64,000 nucleotides of DNA from Clostridium sp. (GTDB lineage Bacteria > Bacillota > Clostridia > Clostridiales > Clostridiaceae), in assembly GCA_031292145.1 (NCBI GenBank), contig JARLHR010000109.1, forward strand, positions 1-64,000, written 5' to 3'. Below the pieces are notes generated by a model. That model had not been told where the DNA came from, made no database searches, and was given only the letters and a program-made list of their open reading frames with translations. A program made the translations under genes and the position numbers. Of this stretch, positions 1-9,140 are shown piece by piece. Numbering within the stretch: the first letter of the stretch is position 1; each line of letters opens with the position of its first letter.

Positions 1-140
1 AAATACTATCCTTTAGCGAAGCCAAAGATATATTTTAAATTATTTTAACTGTGAATGTTATTATGAGGAGCCGTATGCGGGAAAGCCGCACGTACGGATT
101 CTGTGAGGGGCTTACATTGTGAGGTGTAAGTCTACTCGAC
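1..140 (+). mobile_element. 3' end of a group II intron (domains V and VI), rest outside window
   Basis: Positions 68-101 form a canonical 34-nt domain V hairpin: it opens with GAGCC, has a GAAA-type tip near 81-85 and closes with GGATTC. It is followed at about 103-138 by a domain VI stem (CTTACA pairing with TGTAAG around a GTGAGG tip with an unpaired A). The 3' splice site is near 140, after CTACTCGAC; an end at 143 is also possible. The catalytic triad is AGC, unlike the CGC type of the intron at 58-61 kb, so these are two different introns. The intron-encoded protein and 5' exon lie left of the window. Confidence 0.85.
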
Positions 141-514
141 TATGGCGACTTATTTTATTAATTTCAATCGGAGAAGATTTAAATGGTAGAGTCAAAAGGA
201 TGGGAAAAAGCAAACCAGTCACCTACGAAATAGAACGAGTTCTAAAGCAGGGTGGAGAAATATATACATCAATGTGCTCTAAAGAATCTTGGGATTTTAG
301 CAAGTCTGGATTTCCTAAAATAGATGAAAATACAGTGTTAAATAAAGAAGATGGTCCAGAGAATGATGTTCCACATTTTTATGCTAATCGTGAAGATATT
401 TTAAGCATATTTCATAATTTTGATATAGAAAGGATACGTCATATAGATTATTGCTACCTAAATCATGAAAAAATAGATTGCAAGTATTACTATATAAATG
501 GACGTAAAAAATAG
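141..514 (+). CDS. SAM-dependent methyltransferase, C-terminal part (3' exon of an intron-split gene)
   Basis: The reading frame ends with features of a class I methyltransferase: EIERVLKQGGEIYTSMCSK (the strand after the post-motif helix), then KIDENTVL, GPENDVPHFY and a closing YYYINGRKK. The Rossmann fold with the SAM-binding GxGxG loop is missing, because it lies before the intron. The first ~25 residues after the splice site look unlike relatives, so the joint may be damaged. A shorter, decayed copy of the same C-terminus is at 18139-18213. Function of the full gene cannot be judged from this window. Confidence 0.6.
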
Positions 515-604
515 TGAGTAATTAGTTACATTAAATCAGCCTTTAAGTTAGTACTCACTTTTCATTAATTATGTACAACTTAAATTCATCGAAACATAAA
601 GAAA

Positions 605-648
605 AGCAACATTACATAGGGGTAATATGAATGTTGCTTCTTTATATT
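605..648 (+). terminator. Terminator-like hairpin inside repeat copy 1
   Basis: AGCAACATTAC pairs with GTAAT plus ATGTTGCT around a short loop, followed by a T-rich run. It probably ends transcription of the methyltransferase exon. The same hairpin recurs in copies 3 and 4. Confidence 0.55.
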
Positions 649-846
649 TATAGGGTAAATATTTATGAAAAAAAATTATTATTAGCTTTATGAGATTATT
701 ATAGTGTTCTATTATGTCAGAACCATGGCAAATGTAAATTTAGTTCATTAAAAATTGAACAATGTTGTGTTTACAAAATATGTTATAATTAGAGTTAGTA
801 AACAATTATACTAAACATATTATTATAAGTAGGAGTTAGCAGCACT

Positions 847-975
847 ATGAACATAAAAATAATATCATCTACAAATAGAGCACAAATAAATGAATTTATT
901 ATTCCATCAATTCCTCTACTTGGAGATTTTAATATACCTTTAAAACACGAAATCGAATTTGAAAGGAACTTATGA
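847..975 (+). CDS. 42-aa conserved open frame of unknown function
   Basis: The frame starts MNIKIISSTNRAQINEF and ends KHEIEFERNL. AGGAG lies about 12 nt before the ATG. The copy at 19546-19674 differs at four bases, three of them silent, suggesting it was under coding constraint. In both places it precedes a GNAT gene or remnant. It could be a leader peptide or the N-terminal stub of a lost larger gene; I do not recognise it. Confidence 0.4.
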   Translation: MNIKIISSTNRAQINEFIIPSIPLLGDFNIPLKHEIEFERNL

Positions 976-1007
976 TGTGGAAATAGAAATCATACTAATT
1001 AGTGACA

Positions 1008-1151
1008 CATATGTTTAATACACTAAAAGATTATTACATGATAGATCTGTTCTGCAATGATAGTTTAACTGGTTTTTATAAGCGTTTTAATATGTTTGAA
1101 AGTAAATGGATGATGGTTCGTAATTTTAAAATGCAGTGTTGTAAATATTGA
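1008..1151 (+). pseudogene. GNAT acetyltransferase remnant (C-terminal ~45 codons)
   Basis: This stretch is nearly identical to the last third of the intact acetyltransferase at 19724-20131 (shared YYMIDL, CNDSLT and FYKRFNMFESK). The N-terminal two thirds, including the acetyl-CoA loop, are deleted. Together with the preceding repeat it marks a duplicated segment whose left copy lost the gene body. Confidence 0.8.
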
Positions 1152-1167
1152 TAGAGGGGAAATGAAA

Positions 1168-1569
1168 ATGGCAATTTCTAATAAAAAAGTTTATTTAAAA
1201 AGTGATATAGAAAAAGTATGGAATATAGTAACAAGTCTTGGAAATTACAAATGGCGAAGTGATATTGTGAAAATTGAAATGTTAGAAAAAGGAAAGAAGT
1301 TTGTGGAATATACTAAGGATGGGTATAAAACAATATTTACAATTACTCACTTTGAATCAGAAAAAAGATATGAATTTGATATGGAAAATGAAAATATGAA
1401 AGGGCATTGGATTGGTATATTTTCTAAATATTCAGATGGGACATTGATTGATTTTACAGAAGATGTAAATGTAAAGAAAATAATAATGAAACCATTTGCA
1501 AAAATTTATTTGAAAAATCAGCAAAAATGTTATATTAATGATTTAAAAAAAGAGTTAAATATAAGGTAA
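1168..1569 (+). CDS. SRPBCC (START/polyketide cyclase-like) domain protein
   Basis: 133 residues forming one SRPBCC helix-grip domain: an N-terminal strand AISNKKVYL, the helix IEKVWNIVTSLGNYKWRSD, and a long C-terminal helix from about residue 108. Such proteins bind hydrophobic ligands; no substrate can be inferred. The GAGGGG at 1154-1159 sits 8 nt before ATG 1168, which is preferred over ATG 1162 only 2 nt away. It stands alone between the decayed GNAT and an intact GNAT. Confidence 0.75.
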   Translation: MAISNKKVYLKSDIEKVWNIVTSLGNYKWRSDIVKIEMLEKGKKFVEYTKDGYKTIFTITHFESEKRYEFDMENENMKGHWIGIFSKYSDGTLIDFTEDVNVKKIIMKPFAKIYLKNQQKCYINDLKKELNIR

Positions 1570-1672
1570 CTGGATTTTACTATAGTTTTAAGGAAGGTTT
1601 ATTATTTCGGAAAAATTATTATAACTTCATATGATAGACAGCTAGATATAGCCATTTAAAAGGAGGTAAAAC

Positions 1673-2197
1673 ATGGTTTATTTTGAAACACAACGGTTGA
1701 TATTTCGGGATTGGAATAAACAAGACCTATATGAATTTCGGATAATGAATAAGGATACAAGGGTAATGAAATATTTTACTAAAACACTTACTGAAGAGGA
1801 AACAGATAGATTTTACAACATAATTCAAGATGAATTCAGAAATTACGGCTATGGCCTTTATGCAGTTGAAACGAGACATAATAATGGTTTCATTGGCTTT
1901 ATTGGATTCCACTTAGCAAACTTCAACTCTCAATTTACTCCTTGTATTGAAATAGGTTGGAGACTTAAATATGAAGCATGGGGTAACGGATTTGCAACAG
2001 AAGGAGCAAAGGCATGTTTAAAATATGGATTAGAAACACTAGAATTCAATAAAATATATAGCTTCACTTCGAAAATAAATGTTCAATCAGAAAATGTAAT
2101 GAAGAAGATTGGTATGGTAAAAGTTATGGAATTTGAACATCCGAATATTATTGAGGGCAGTCCTCTGAGGAAGCATGTACTTTATTCTAATTTCTAA
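1673..2197 (+). CDS. GNAT family N-acetyltransferase (RimJ/RimL type)
   Basis: 174 residues with the RimJ/RimL opening ETQRLIFRDW, an acetyl-CoA pyrophosphate loop in EAWGNGFATEGA (about residues 101-112), and the C-terminal NVQSENVMKKIGM typical of ribosomal-protein or small-molecule acetyltransferases. A strong AAGGAGG lies 6-7 nt before the ATG. Substrate unknown. It precedes a phosphoesterase by 43 nt and may be cotranscribed. Confidence 0.85.
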   Translation: MVYFETQRLIFRDWNKQDLYEFRIMNKDTRVMKYFTKTLTEEETDRFYNIIQDEFRNYGYGLYAVETRHNNGFIGFIGFHLANFNSQFTPCIEIGWRLKYEAWGNGFATEGAKACLKYGLETLEFNKIYSFTSKINVQSENVMKKIGMVKVMEFEHPNIIEGSPLRKHVLYSNF

Positions 2198-2240
2198 AAA
2201 GATGAATTGTAATTCTTAAAAACTATTGAGGAGAGGGAAA

Positions 2241-3092
2241 ATGAAAATTGCTGTTTTATCGGATATACATGGAAATTTAACTGCATTTAACGCTGTACTT
2301 AAGGATATTAATGATTTAGGAATTAGTCAGTATATAATTGCTGGTGACCATATTAGTGATTGTCCCCAGCCAAATGAAGTGTTAGAAATAGTTAAAAGCC
2401 TTAACGCATATGTTATAAAGGGAAATAGAGAAGAATATATATTAGATTATCATAAAGGGATGCATGATGAATGGAGTAAATATAAACAAATGGCAAGTGT
2501 GGTATGGACATATAATAAATTAGATGAATGTAATATAAAATATATCGATGAATTGCCAGAACAATTGAGTATTTCATTTACACAAATGGATGATATAAGA
2601 ATAGTACATGGATCACCATTTGATACGCGAGAAGAACTTTTTCCAGATAAACATCCTGAAAAGCTAGAAAAAGCATTAAATGGTATAAATGAATCTGTTT
2701 TAATTTGTGGTCATACACATGAGCAATGGAGTAAAGAGATACATAATAAGTTGATAGTTAATCCAGGTTCTGTGGGTGTTCATTTTAATAAAAATAAATT
2801 TGCCGAGTATGCGGTTTTAACATGGAATGATAGTAAATGGGAAGTTTTACATCGACAAGTAGAATATGATTTTAAGGAAGTAGAAGAATCATTTTTGAAA
2901 AGTGGATTATTTCAAAGTAATAGTGCTTGGTCAAAAATAACGCTTCAGAGCATGAGAGAAGGTGCAAATAAAGTACTAGATTTTATTGAGTATGCGTATA
3001 AGTTAGCGCGAAAGGAAGGATTTGTAAGTTCTCAGTTAGTACCTAATTGTATATGGGATAAGGCAGAAAAAAATTGGTTCAACGAGAATTGA
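2241..3092 (+). CDS. Calcineurin-like metallophosphoesterase (YfcE/MJ0936-like)
   Basis: 283 residues. Metal ligands are visible: D8 and H10 in LSDIHGN, D36 in AGD, N62 in GNRE, and the GHTHEQW histidines near residue 158, the standard binuclear order. A C-terminal extension beyond about residue 190 is not part of the core fold. ATG 2241 follows GAGGAGAGG; an upstream in-frame TTG at 2226 would put the ribosome site inside the gene. Likely a cytosolic phosphodiesterase of unknown substrate. Confidence 0.85.
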   Translation: MKIAVLSDIHGNLTAFNAVLKDINDLGISQYIIAGDHISDCPQPNEVLEIVKSLNAYVIKGNREEYILDYHKGMHDEWSKYKQMASVVWTYNKLDECNIKYIDELPEQLSISFTQMDDIRIVHGSPFDTREELFPDKHPEKLEKALNGINESVLICGHTHEQWSKEIHNKLIVNPGSVGVHFNKNKFAEYAVLTWNDSKWEVLHRQVEYDFKEVEESFLKSGLFQSNSAWSKITLQSMREGANKVLDFIEYAYKLARKEGFVSSQLVPNCIWDKAEKNWFNEN

Positions 3093-3255
3093 ATAGTTTT
3101 ATGTTTATAACTTATGCCAAAATCGATTTAGCTTTACGTATGGGGGAACAGACATGAAAGTATATGAGAGTAGAAAATATTGTAATATGAATAAGAATAA
3201 TTTTGCAAACATTGCTGAATGACTAAAATATTATTGAAAGAGAGATATATAATTA

Positions 3256-3396
3256 ATGATTAAAGAAATTGAAATGCGTAGAAACATAAGAAAATATATG
3301 AACAAGCCAGTTGAAACTGTTGGTTATCCAAATGAAAATTCTAAAGCACGTCCAAGAAAGAAACTTGAAAATATGATACATTACGAATGTTGGTAA
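3256..3396 (+). pseudogene. Nitroreductase remnant with large in-frame internal deletion
   Basis: The 46-codon frame begins MIKEIEMRRNIRKYMNKPVE, the classic nitroreductase N-terminus, and jumps at about codon 21 to VGYPNENSKARPRKKLENM, the family's C-terminal end. About 150 codons between them are missing, yet start, frame and stop survive. It cannot bind FMN. Confidence 0.75.
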
Positions 3397-3498
3397 TAAT
3401 AAATATATTAAGTTACAATATTCTTAAAGTGTGCTACTACAATAAAATATTCCGAATTAAATATAATTGTTTAATTCTTAATAAGGAGCAGTTTATAT

Positions 3499-3684
3499 AT
3501 GAAAAATATTAATAAAACAATTGTAATTGTTTTTTTATCTGCATTAAGTGTAATTATATCTGCAATTTATCATAAAATTTTTAATGATTATATCAGAATT
3601 GTTATTCCTATTTTAGTAATTTTACTTGGAATAATTATTGTGTATGTAAGTATAGAAATATTGAATGATTGTAAAAAGCATTAA
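3499..3684 (+). CDS. Small two-helix membrane protein, unknown
   Basis: 61 residues with two hydrophobic segments at about 8-25 and 34-53, and basic tips (MKNINK, DCKKH). A good AAGGAG lies about 11 nt before the ATG. No family recognised. It is followed 77 nt later by an ICMT-like methyltransferase, also in the membrane. Confidence 0.5.
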   Translation: MKNINKTIVIVFLSALSVIISAIYHKIFNDYIRIVIPILVILLGIIIVYVSIEILNDCKKH

Positions 3685-3761
3685 TTTATTAATAATATTC
3701 TTATAAGATGTAAAAGTAAGTTATTAAGTGTTATTTTTAAGTAGTGATGGAGGATAATAAT

Positions 3762-4367
3762 ATGAACCTAATTGGTAATAGTTGGTTTGTTGATTCGTTA
3801 CAAAAGTTTTCGTTTCAAATTGTTTTTATTTTATGGGTGGTTTCAGAGATAGGTATATCATTATTTACTATTCTAAAACCTTTTGAAAAAAATTCAAGTA
3901 AGAAATCCTTTGATAACGGGTCTTACTTTGCTATCATATTTGGAGTATGGATAAGCGTATGGGTTAGTTTTTTAATTAAAAAACAAGCTCATTGGCTTTT
4001 ACCTAATATAGCCTTTTGGATTGGAATTGCATTTATGTTTTTAGGGATTGTTTTTAGGTGTTGGGCGGTTTGGATTCTTAGAAAGTTCTTTTCATTATCT
4101 GTAGTCATCGAGTCGGAGCATAAATTAGTAAAGAATGGACCATATAAATATTTAAGACATCCTGCTTATACTGGAAGTATCATAACATTATTAGGAATAC
4201 CTTTCTCTTTAAGGACGTTAACTGGAATATTACTTGTGGGAATAATAGTTGCAATTGCATACGGGTACAGAATATTTGTTGAAGAAAAAGCCCTATTAAA
4301 AAATTTTGGAGATGAATATGTTAAATATAGCAAACATACATGGAGAATTATACCTTGGATTTGGTAA
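3762..4367 (+). CDS. Isoprenylcysteine carboxyl methyltransferase family membrane protein
   Basis: 201 residues with about five membrane segments. The C-terminal half carries the ICMT/PEMT signature NGPYKYLRHPAYTG followed by EEKALLKNFGDEYVKYSKHT, which in this family forms the SAM pocket. Bacterial members methylate lipids or small molecules; the substrate is unknown. ATG 3762 has GGAGG 7-8 nt upstream; the in-frame GTG at 3744 lies before that site and is less likely. Confidence 0.8.
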   Translation: MNLIGNSWFVDSLQKFSFQIVFILWVVSEIGISLFTILKPFEKNSSKKSFDNGSYFAIIFGVWISVWVSFLIKKQAHWLLPNIAFWIGIAFMFLGIVFRCWAVWILRKFFSLSVVIESEHKLVKNGPYKYLRHPAYTGSIITLLGIPFSLRTLTGILLVGIIVAIAYGYRIFVEEKALLKNFGDEYVKYSKHTWRIIPWIW

Positions 4368-4575
4368 GAAGGTATATTATATTTTTTAAAATTATAACAA
4401 AACAAGAATTTATACATTAACGTTCACGCATTTTTACATTGCATAATTGTAAATAAATGTAGAGTAAGACTATTTATATAATGAGGTTATAAAAATCCAT
4501 AAGTTTATCTTGTGTTTTAGTGCGTAAATTTCTTAAAACGTGTAACAATAAATATGGTGTAAGGGGTGACGATGA

Positions 4576-5115
4576 ATGAATAATATTCAAGTGATTGTAT
4601 GGCTTTTTTCTATGATTTTCATTTTTCATGATTTTGAGGAGATAATTTTTATGCAAGCCTGGATAAGTAAAAATAGAGTATTTTTATGTGAAAGATTTCC
4701 TAAATTATCAAGGGAATTATTACCTCATTTTGATAGTATTACAACATCATCTTTTGCCGTTGGAGTAGCGGAAGAATTTATATTAATTAGTATAATTACA
4801 GTCTTTTCATATGAAATGAATTGGTATAGCATATGGCTAGGTTTATTTATTGCCTTTACTTTACATTTAGTAATGCATTGTTTTCAAGCATTAATTTTAA
4901 GAAAATATATTCCTGCCATTGTTACTAGTATTATTTGTTTGCCTATTTGTATGTATATTATTAAGAATATAGCACAATTATTCACATTGAGAACAGTTGT
5001 CATTTACTCGTTTTTAGGTTTTATAATTATGGTGGTTAATTTAGGTATTGTTCATAGGTTTATGAATCGAGTTAGTAAATGGTTAGAGAAACATGAAAAT
5101 CAAAGTAGATTATAA
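4576..5115 (+). CDS. HXXEE domain membrane protein
   Basis: 179 residues, about five hydrophobic helices. The diagnostic H18-D-F-E21-E22 motif lies in the first helix, and a second glutamate pair occurs in GVAEEF near residue 63. The family is known from sequence only, with suspected metal-dependent membrane activity. AAGGGGTGA precedes the start. It is a single gene; the following stretch holds a GNAT remnant. Confidence 0.75.
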   Translation: MNNIQVIVWLFSMIFIFHDFEEIIFMQAWISKNRVFLCERFPKLSRELLPHFDSITTSSFAVGVAEEFILISIITVFSYEMNWYSIWLGLFIAFTLHLVMHCFQALILRKYIPAIVTSIICLPICMYIIKNIAQLFTLRTVVIYSFLGFIIMVVNLGIVHRFMNRVSKWLEKHENQSRL

Positions 5116-5139
5116 TTGAAAGATTGTTTATTTTTAGGA

Positions 5140-5265
5140 GATAATTATGATGTAGGAACTGATGTTATAAAAAATTATAGAGGACATGGTATAATGAAAA
5201 AGTTTTTACTGCATTTAGGATTTGAAAATAGTGTTAGTCAATATGAAATGGTTTTAAAATTATAA
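5140..5265 (+). pseudogene. GNAT acetyltransferase remnant, internally deleted
   Basis: A 41-codon frame reads NYRGHGIMKKFL (the R/Q-x-x-G-x-G/A acetyl-CoA loop) joined directly to LHLGFENSVSQYEMVL (the usual 'kLGF' end of GNAT proteins). The ~35 residues that normally separate them are missing, as is the N-terminal half. Confidence 0.6.
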
Positions 5266-5329
5266 CTTGAGAAATTTGAATAATATTTCACATTGATGTA
5301 AATTTAAACATTAAAAGAAAACTAATAAG

Positions 5330-5378
5330 AAACCAGTACAAAAGCATTGATATGTAAATGCTTTTGTACTGGTTTTTT
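5330..5378. terminator. Strong bidirectional intrinsic terminator
   Basis: A 19-bp stem (AAACCAGTACAAAAGCATT and its complement) with an 8-nt loop is flanked by T-rich runs on both strands. It sits 25 bp past the stop of the minus-strand DXS gene and also ends plus-strand transcription. Confidence 0.85.
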
Positions 5379-5402
5379 CATGGAATATGCTGCTTAAATT
5401 TA

Positions 5403-7163
5403 TTATTTTAAAATGTTCATTATATCTTCGACCATCTGATCATCTGTAAGTCTATTTTTCTTCATTAGTTCTTCTGGAACATAACGATCTAATAGCTCTT
5501 TCTTAATACCATAATTTAATACTTTCATGTCAGAAGGGCCATAATATCTTGCAATCTTTTCACCAAAGCCACCATCTAAAATACCATCTTCAAGGGTAAT
5601 TACAAGTTTATGTTCTTTCTTCAAACTTTCAAGTAATTCTTCATCAATACCTGTAATATACTTTGGATTAATAAGAGTAGCTTCAATGTCGTTTTCTTTT
5701 GAAAGTTTTGTAATAACTGACTCACCAAGTTGATAGAAATCTCCAAGTGCAATAACTGCAACATCTTTTCCTGTTTTTGTAACTTGATATTTATTTAATT
5801 TAGAATAGTCTGTTTTATCTTCCACACCACTTGTAATTACTCCCATTGCTGGAACACGTATACCTAATGGGTGATCTTGTTGATTTATTCCCCATTCAAG
5901 CATTGCAAAATACTCTTCCTTACATGTTGGTGCAAGATATACCATATTAGGAATATTGCTCATCATTCCAATATCATATAATCCAAGATGTGTTACATCA
6001 TTCATTCCATAAACAGAAGCTGCATTTACTAGTAGTACTGCTGGATTACTATTTATGCATAAATCTTGTGAAAGCTGATCATAAGTTCTTTGAAGGAAGG
6101 TACTGTATACTCCATAAACTGGTTTTCCTCCATTTGCTGCAATTCCTGATGCTAAAGCAACTGCATGTTCTTCTGCAATACCAACATCTACGAACTGTTT
6201 GCCTGCTTGTTTTCTTCTTTCTAGGCCAAAACCCAACACAAATGGAGTTCCCGAGGTAAGCGCAACTACTGTAGGATCCTCTTTCATTGCATTTAATAGG
6301 TAGTTTGCTGTAAGATTACCATAATCCTCACCATCACCCACTCCGAACTTTGATTCTCCTGTTTCTAATACAAAAGGCATTCCCCAGTGCCATTGTTCCT
6401 TATTCTTTTCAGCATAGTCAAATCCTTTTCCCTTAATTGTATGAACATGTACAACTACCGGATGAGTTGTGTCCTTAACTTTATTAAATACGCTGATTAA
6501 CTGTTCAAAATTATGTCCGTCTTGTACATAATAGTAATCAAGTCCCATTGCCTTGAAGAAATTACATTCACATCTGCCTTCAGTATCTCTAAGCTCTTTA
6601 AGATTTTTATATAAACCTCCATGATTTTCTGCAATAGACATATCATTATCATTTACAATAATAATCATGTTTGTTCCTGCTTCAGCAGAATTATTTAGTC
6701 CTTCATATGCTTCACCACCACTTAATGAGCCATCTCCGATAATAGCAATTATATTATCATTCTCATTTTTTAAGTCTCTTGCTTTAGCAAGACCACAGGC
6801 AAGACTTATGGATGTGGAAGTGTGTCCAATATTAAAAAAGTCATGTTCACTTTCTTCTGGATTAGAATAACCAGATACTTCATCATATTTTTTTGAATCA
6901 ATAAATGAATCTTTTCTTCCAGTAAGTATTTTATGCACATAGCTTTGATGAGAAACATCATAAACAATTTTATCCTTTGGTGAGTTAAATACATGATGTA
7001 ATGCAACAGTAAGTTCTACAATTCCAAGATTTGGACCAATGTGCCCCCCATGTTCACTTAACTTTTTTAGTAGTACTTGACGTATTTCAGCACTTAAATA
7101 TTTCATTTCATTTGTTGATAATTTTTTTACGTCTTTTGGTGAATTAATATTTTCTAAGTACAT
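5403..7163 (-). CDS. dxs: 1-deoxy-D-xylulose-5-phosphate synthase (DXS) family enzyme
   Basis: 586 residues, slightly short of the usual ~620. The N-terminal thiamine diphosphate domain has GHIGPNLGIVELTVALHH (about 40-57), the GDGSLSGGEAYEGLNN motif from residue 143 and closing N near 171-173; the middle domain has the catalytic VDVGIAEEHAVALASG. DXS makes DXP from pyruvate and glyceraldehyde-3-phosphate for isoprenoids, thiamine and pyridoxal. GHIGPN instead of the common HLASN, and SLSGG instead of ALTGG, suggest the divergent clostridial paralogue, so the exact acceptor is less certain. It stands alone, AGGAGGATAAC precedes the ATG. Confidence 0.85.
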   Translation of the reverse strand: MYLENINSPKDVKKLSTNEMKYLSAEIRQVLLKKLSEHGGHIGPNLGIVELTVALHHVFNSPKDKIVYDVSHQSYVHKILTGRKDSFIDSKKYDEVSGYSNPEESEHDFFNIGHTSTSISLACGLAKARDLKNENDNIIAIIGDGSLSGGEAYEGLNNSAEAGTNMIIIVNDNDMSIAENHGGLYKNLKELRDTEGRCECNFFKAMGLDYYYVQDGHNFEQLISVFNKVKDTTHPVVVHVHTIKGKGFDYAEKNKEQWHWGMPFVLETGESKFGVGDGEDYGNLTANYLLNAMKEDPTVVALTSGTPFVLGFGLERRKQAGKQFVDVGIAEEHAVALASGIAANGGKPVYGVYSTFLQRTYDQLSQDLCINSNPAVLLVNAASVYGMNDVTHLGLYDIGMMSNIPNMVYLAPTCKEEYFAMLEWGINQQDHPLGIRVPAMGVITSGVEDKTDYSKLNKYQVTKTGKDVAVIALGDFYQLGESVITKLSKENDIEATLINPKYITGIDEELLESLKKEHKLVITLEDGILDGGFGEKIARYYGPSDMKVLNYGIKKELLDRYVPEELMKKNRLTDDQMVEDIMNILK

Positions 7164-7364
7164 ATGTTATCCTCCTAGTTCCTCTATGTTTTTTTCTTTA
7201 AAGTTAGATTTTAAATATTCAAATGTTTAATCATTGACATCAAAATTACTGATTTGAAACAGTGATTTTTCTTCTTTACTTTTACATTTATCTGACTTCT
7301 ATTGAATTTTAACACTTGGAGTTAACTCTAAGTCAAGAGAAAAATTAATTTTTTTTATTGTCTA

Positions 7365-7605
7365 GGAGCGTACCAAAAAAACAGTCACTCTTGTTGCTGG
7401 AACTAGTGTTGGTATTATGCTCTCGTTAATTGTATATGAAAGTGGTTCTATATGATGTAGTGCACTTGTTCATAGGACTTGGAATATAATTATGATAGGT
7501 GGAATTTTAACTATTAGAGGTGCTTATCACGATAAAGCTATTTATTCTTATAAATTAGCATCAGAGTCAAGTATATTAACAGGTGGGGAGTTTGGAATAG
7601 AGTAA
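7365..7605 (+). pseudogene. CPBP intramembrane protease remnant with an in-frame TGA
   Basis: The frame reads GTSVGIMLSLIVYESGSI, then TGA, then CSALVHRTWNIIMIGG. This is the end of a CPBP (CAAX-like) protease, with the third-motif histidine and asparagine in VHRTWN. The TGA takes the place of the tryptophan usual in 'GSIW'. The N-terminal two thirds are absent. Confidence 0.6.
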
Positions 7606-7739
7606 TCATATCACATTATTCTTAGTGAAAATGGGGTATTTTTTCTGCGAAATTCTAGTCTTTAGCTAAGTTGTGGGGGGGAGTATAAATATGACTGAAA
7701 AAAACAAAAATTACATCATACTACAAAAGAATATATACT

Positions 7740-7916
7740 CTATTGCTCAATTCCTAACATCATTACAGTATTTTGAAGATTTTTTGCATCCTCTAAATTC
7801 GATACTGGCGATTGTACATTATCAATAAACATTCCAGCTTTTCTGATTTCTATTAAATTATCAAGATTATCTTCATCATATGTATATTCATAGTCATTAT
7901 GTTTATAAGTAAGCAT
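7740..7916 (-). CDS. Small acidic protein, unknown function
   Basis: 58 residues starting MLTYKHNDYEYTYDEDN, rich in Asp, Glu and Tyr, with no membrane segment or recognised domain. AAAGGAG lies 9 nt upstream of ATG 7916, a good reason to believe it; the longer frame from TTG 7925 would start inside that spacing. No operon partners. Confidence 0.55.
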   Translation of the reverse strand: MLTYKHNDYEYTYDEDNLDNLIEIRKAGMFIDNVQSPVSNLEDAKNLQNTVMMLGIEQ

Positions 7917-8118
7917 GTAAAACAACTCCTTTAATTTATTATTGATATTTCTATTATAACCGTTATTGTTGATTAATATACATTTTAGAAAGAAAGGCGA
8001 TAATTTAAAATTAAACTTTGTTAGTCAAAAGTGCTGATATTAGCAACTTATTTAGTAGGTAGTTCAAAGCAAAAATGTTTGTTTGCTTTATTAGGAAGTT
8101 ACAATATTATGAGGAATG

Positions 8119-8295
8119 GTTTTATTAGATGCAATGCTGCCAGATAGTGATGGTTTTGAAATTTCCAAACAAATTGCTAATGAATTTCTCATGATTATGA
8201 TTACAGCGAGAGATAGTATAATTGATAAAGTAGTAGTAATGGAATTAGGGGCTGATGATTATAATAATTATTATAAATATGTTATAATTTACTAA
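8119..8295 (+). pseudogene. Response-regulator receiver domain remnant
   Basis: The frame reads VLLDAMLPDSDGFEI (phosphorylated Asp in 'LLDxMLPD'), MIMITARDS (the conserved Thr) and VMELGADDY. This matches an OmpR-type receiver from strand 3 on, but the conserved Lys is replaced (NNYY) and the frame stops. The N-terminus and the DNA-binding domain are missing. Confidence 0.7.
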
Positions 8296-8327
8296 AAGTT
8301 AAATAGTAATTTGAAAGGAAGATACGT

Positions 8328-8774
8328 ATGTGTTTAGTTTGTGATAGAATTCAAGAAACCATTGAAGGGAACAACAGATATTTTGTTAAAGAGTTAGAAA
8401 CTGGTTATGTGGTATTAGGCGATTATCAACGTTTTAAAGGATACACTTTATTTTTATGTAAAACACATGCTACTGAAATACATTTTTTAGAAAAGGGCTT
8501 TAGAGAAAAATTTCTAAAAGAGATGTCATTAGTGGCTGAGGCTACCTACAATGCATTTAAGCCCGATAAATTAAATTATGAGTTATTAGGTCAAGGAGAA
8601 GGAGTGCATATGCATTGGCACTTATTTCCAAGATATTTAGGAGATACACCAAAGCCTGGGCCTGTTTGGAAATTATCAAAAGAAGAAATGTATAGTGAAA
8701 GGTATATACCGTCTGATGAAGAACTTGGAGAGATGAAAAAAAATTTAATAACAGAGTTAGAAAAATTGATTTAA
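8328..8774 (+). CDS. HIT family hydrolase
   Basis: 148 residues with the histidine-triad motif VHMHWHLFPR at residues 93-102 (H94, H96, H98), the nucleotidyl-transfer/hydrolysis centre of the HIT superfamily. An early C-x-x-C (residues 2-5) resembles the zinc-binding N-terminus of some members. Likely acts on dinucleoside polyphosphates or nucleoside phosphoramidates. AAAGGAAG precedes the start. A second, longer HIT protein with the same LFPRYL extension is at 17416. Confidence 0.85.
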   Translation: MCLVCDRIQETIEGNNRYFVKELETGYVVLGDYQRFKGYTLFLCKTHATEIHFLEKGFREKFLKEMSLVAEATYNAFKPDKLNYELLGQGEGVHMHWHLFPRYLGDTPKPGPVWKLSKEEMYSERYIPSDEELGEMKKNLITELEKLI

Positions 8775-9140
8775 GACAGAACGATAAATTTCAGTTTATA
8801 AATGGTAATTTACAGGAGTGGTTGCAATAAAAAATATTGTTAATACAATGAAATTTAAAATTACTGATGAAATAAAAAAACAAGATGAAGAAACGAAACA
8901 TCAGGACATATTTCTATTTATGTTGAATCTGTGAAAACCTTAATAAGCGGGGATCTGTTAATTAACTAGTATACTTGATTCTGCAAGTCAAAGAAAGGGA
9001 GAATGGATTACTGCATTTTCAATGGTCTACTCAAAGAATTTTAATACAGTATATTATTGTTTAAATGGTAATTTTAATGAACGGTTTGAATATAAGTTTT
9101 TATGTGATAAAAATAAGTTGTAATTTGACGGAGGTGCATT
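8775..9140 (+). other. Intergenic stretch with unplaced gene fragments
   Basis: No intact gene. A frame at about 8973-9121 encodes LDSASQRKGEWITAFSMVYS and continues to KFLCDKNKL; it resembles the C-terminus of acyl-transferase/choloylglycine-hydrolase-like (C45) proteins, but the match is weak. A lysine-rich stretch at 8845-8930 has no start and is not identifiable. Confidence 0.35.

Larger units (their letters stand above)
571..975 (+). repeat. Dispersed repeat, copy 1
   Basis: First of four copies (others near 19358, 21102 and 22452). It contains a terminator-like hairpin, then an AT-rich stretch with a promoter-like TTATAAT near 780-790, then a 42-codon open frame. Copy 2 shares the 3' part including the open frame; copies 3 and 4 share the 5' part including the hairpin. 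Confidence 0.8.

Noticed and set aside
119-140. ATG-like start at 119 as the beginning of the methyltransferase
   Set aside because: It lies inside intron domain VI; the real N-terminus is in the 5' exon outside the window.
7423-7460. TGA for Trp as a sign of an altered genetic code
   Set aside because: Intact genes here use TGA as stop and TGG for Trp; the site is in an obvious remnant.
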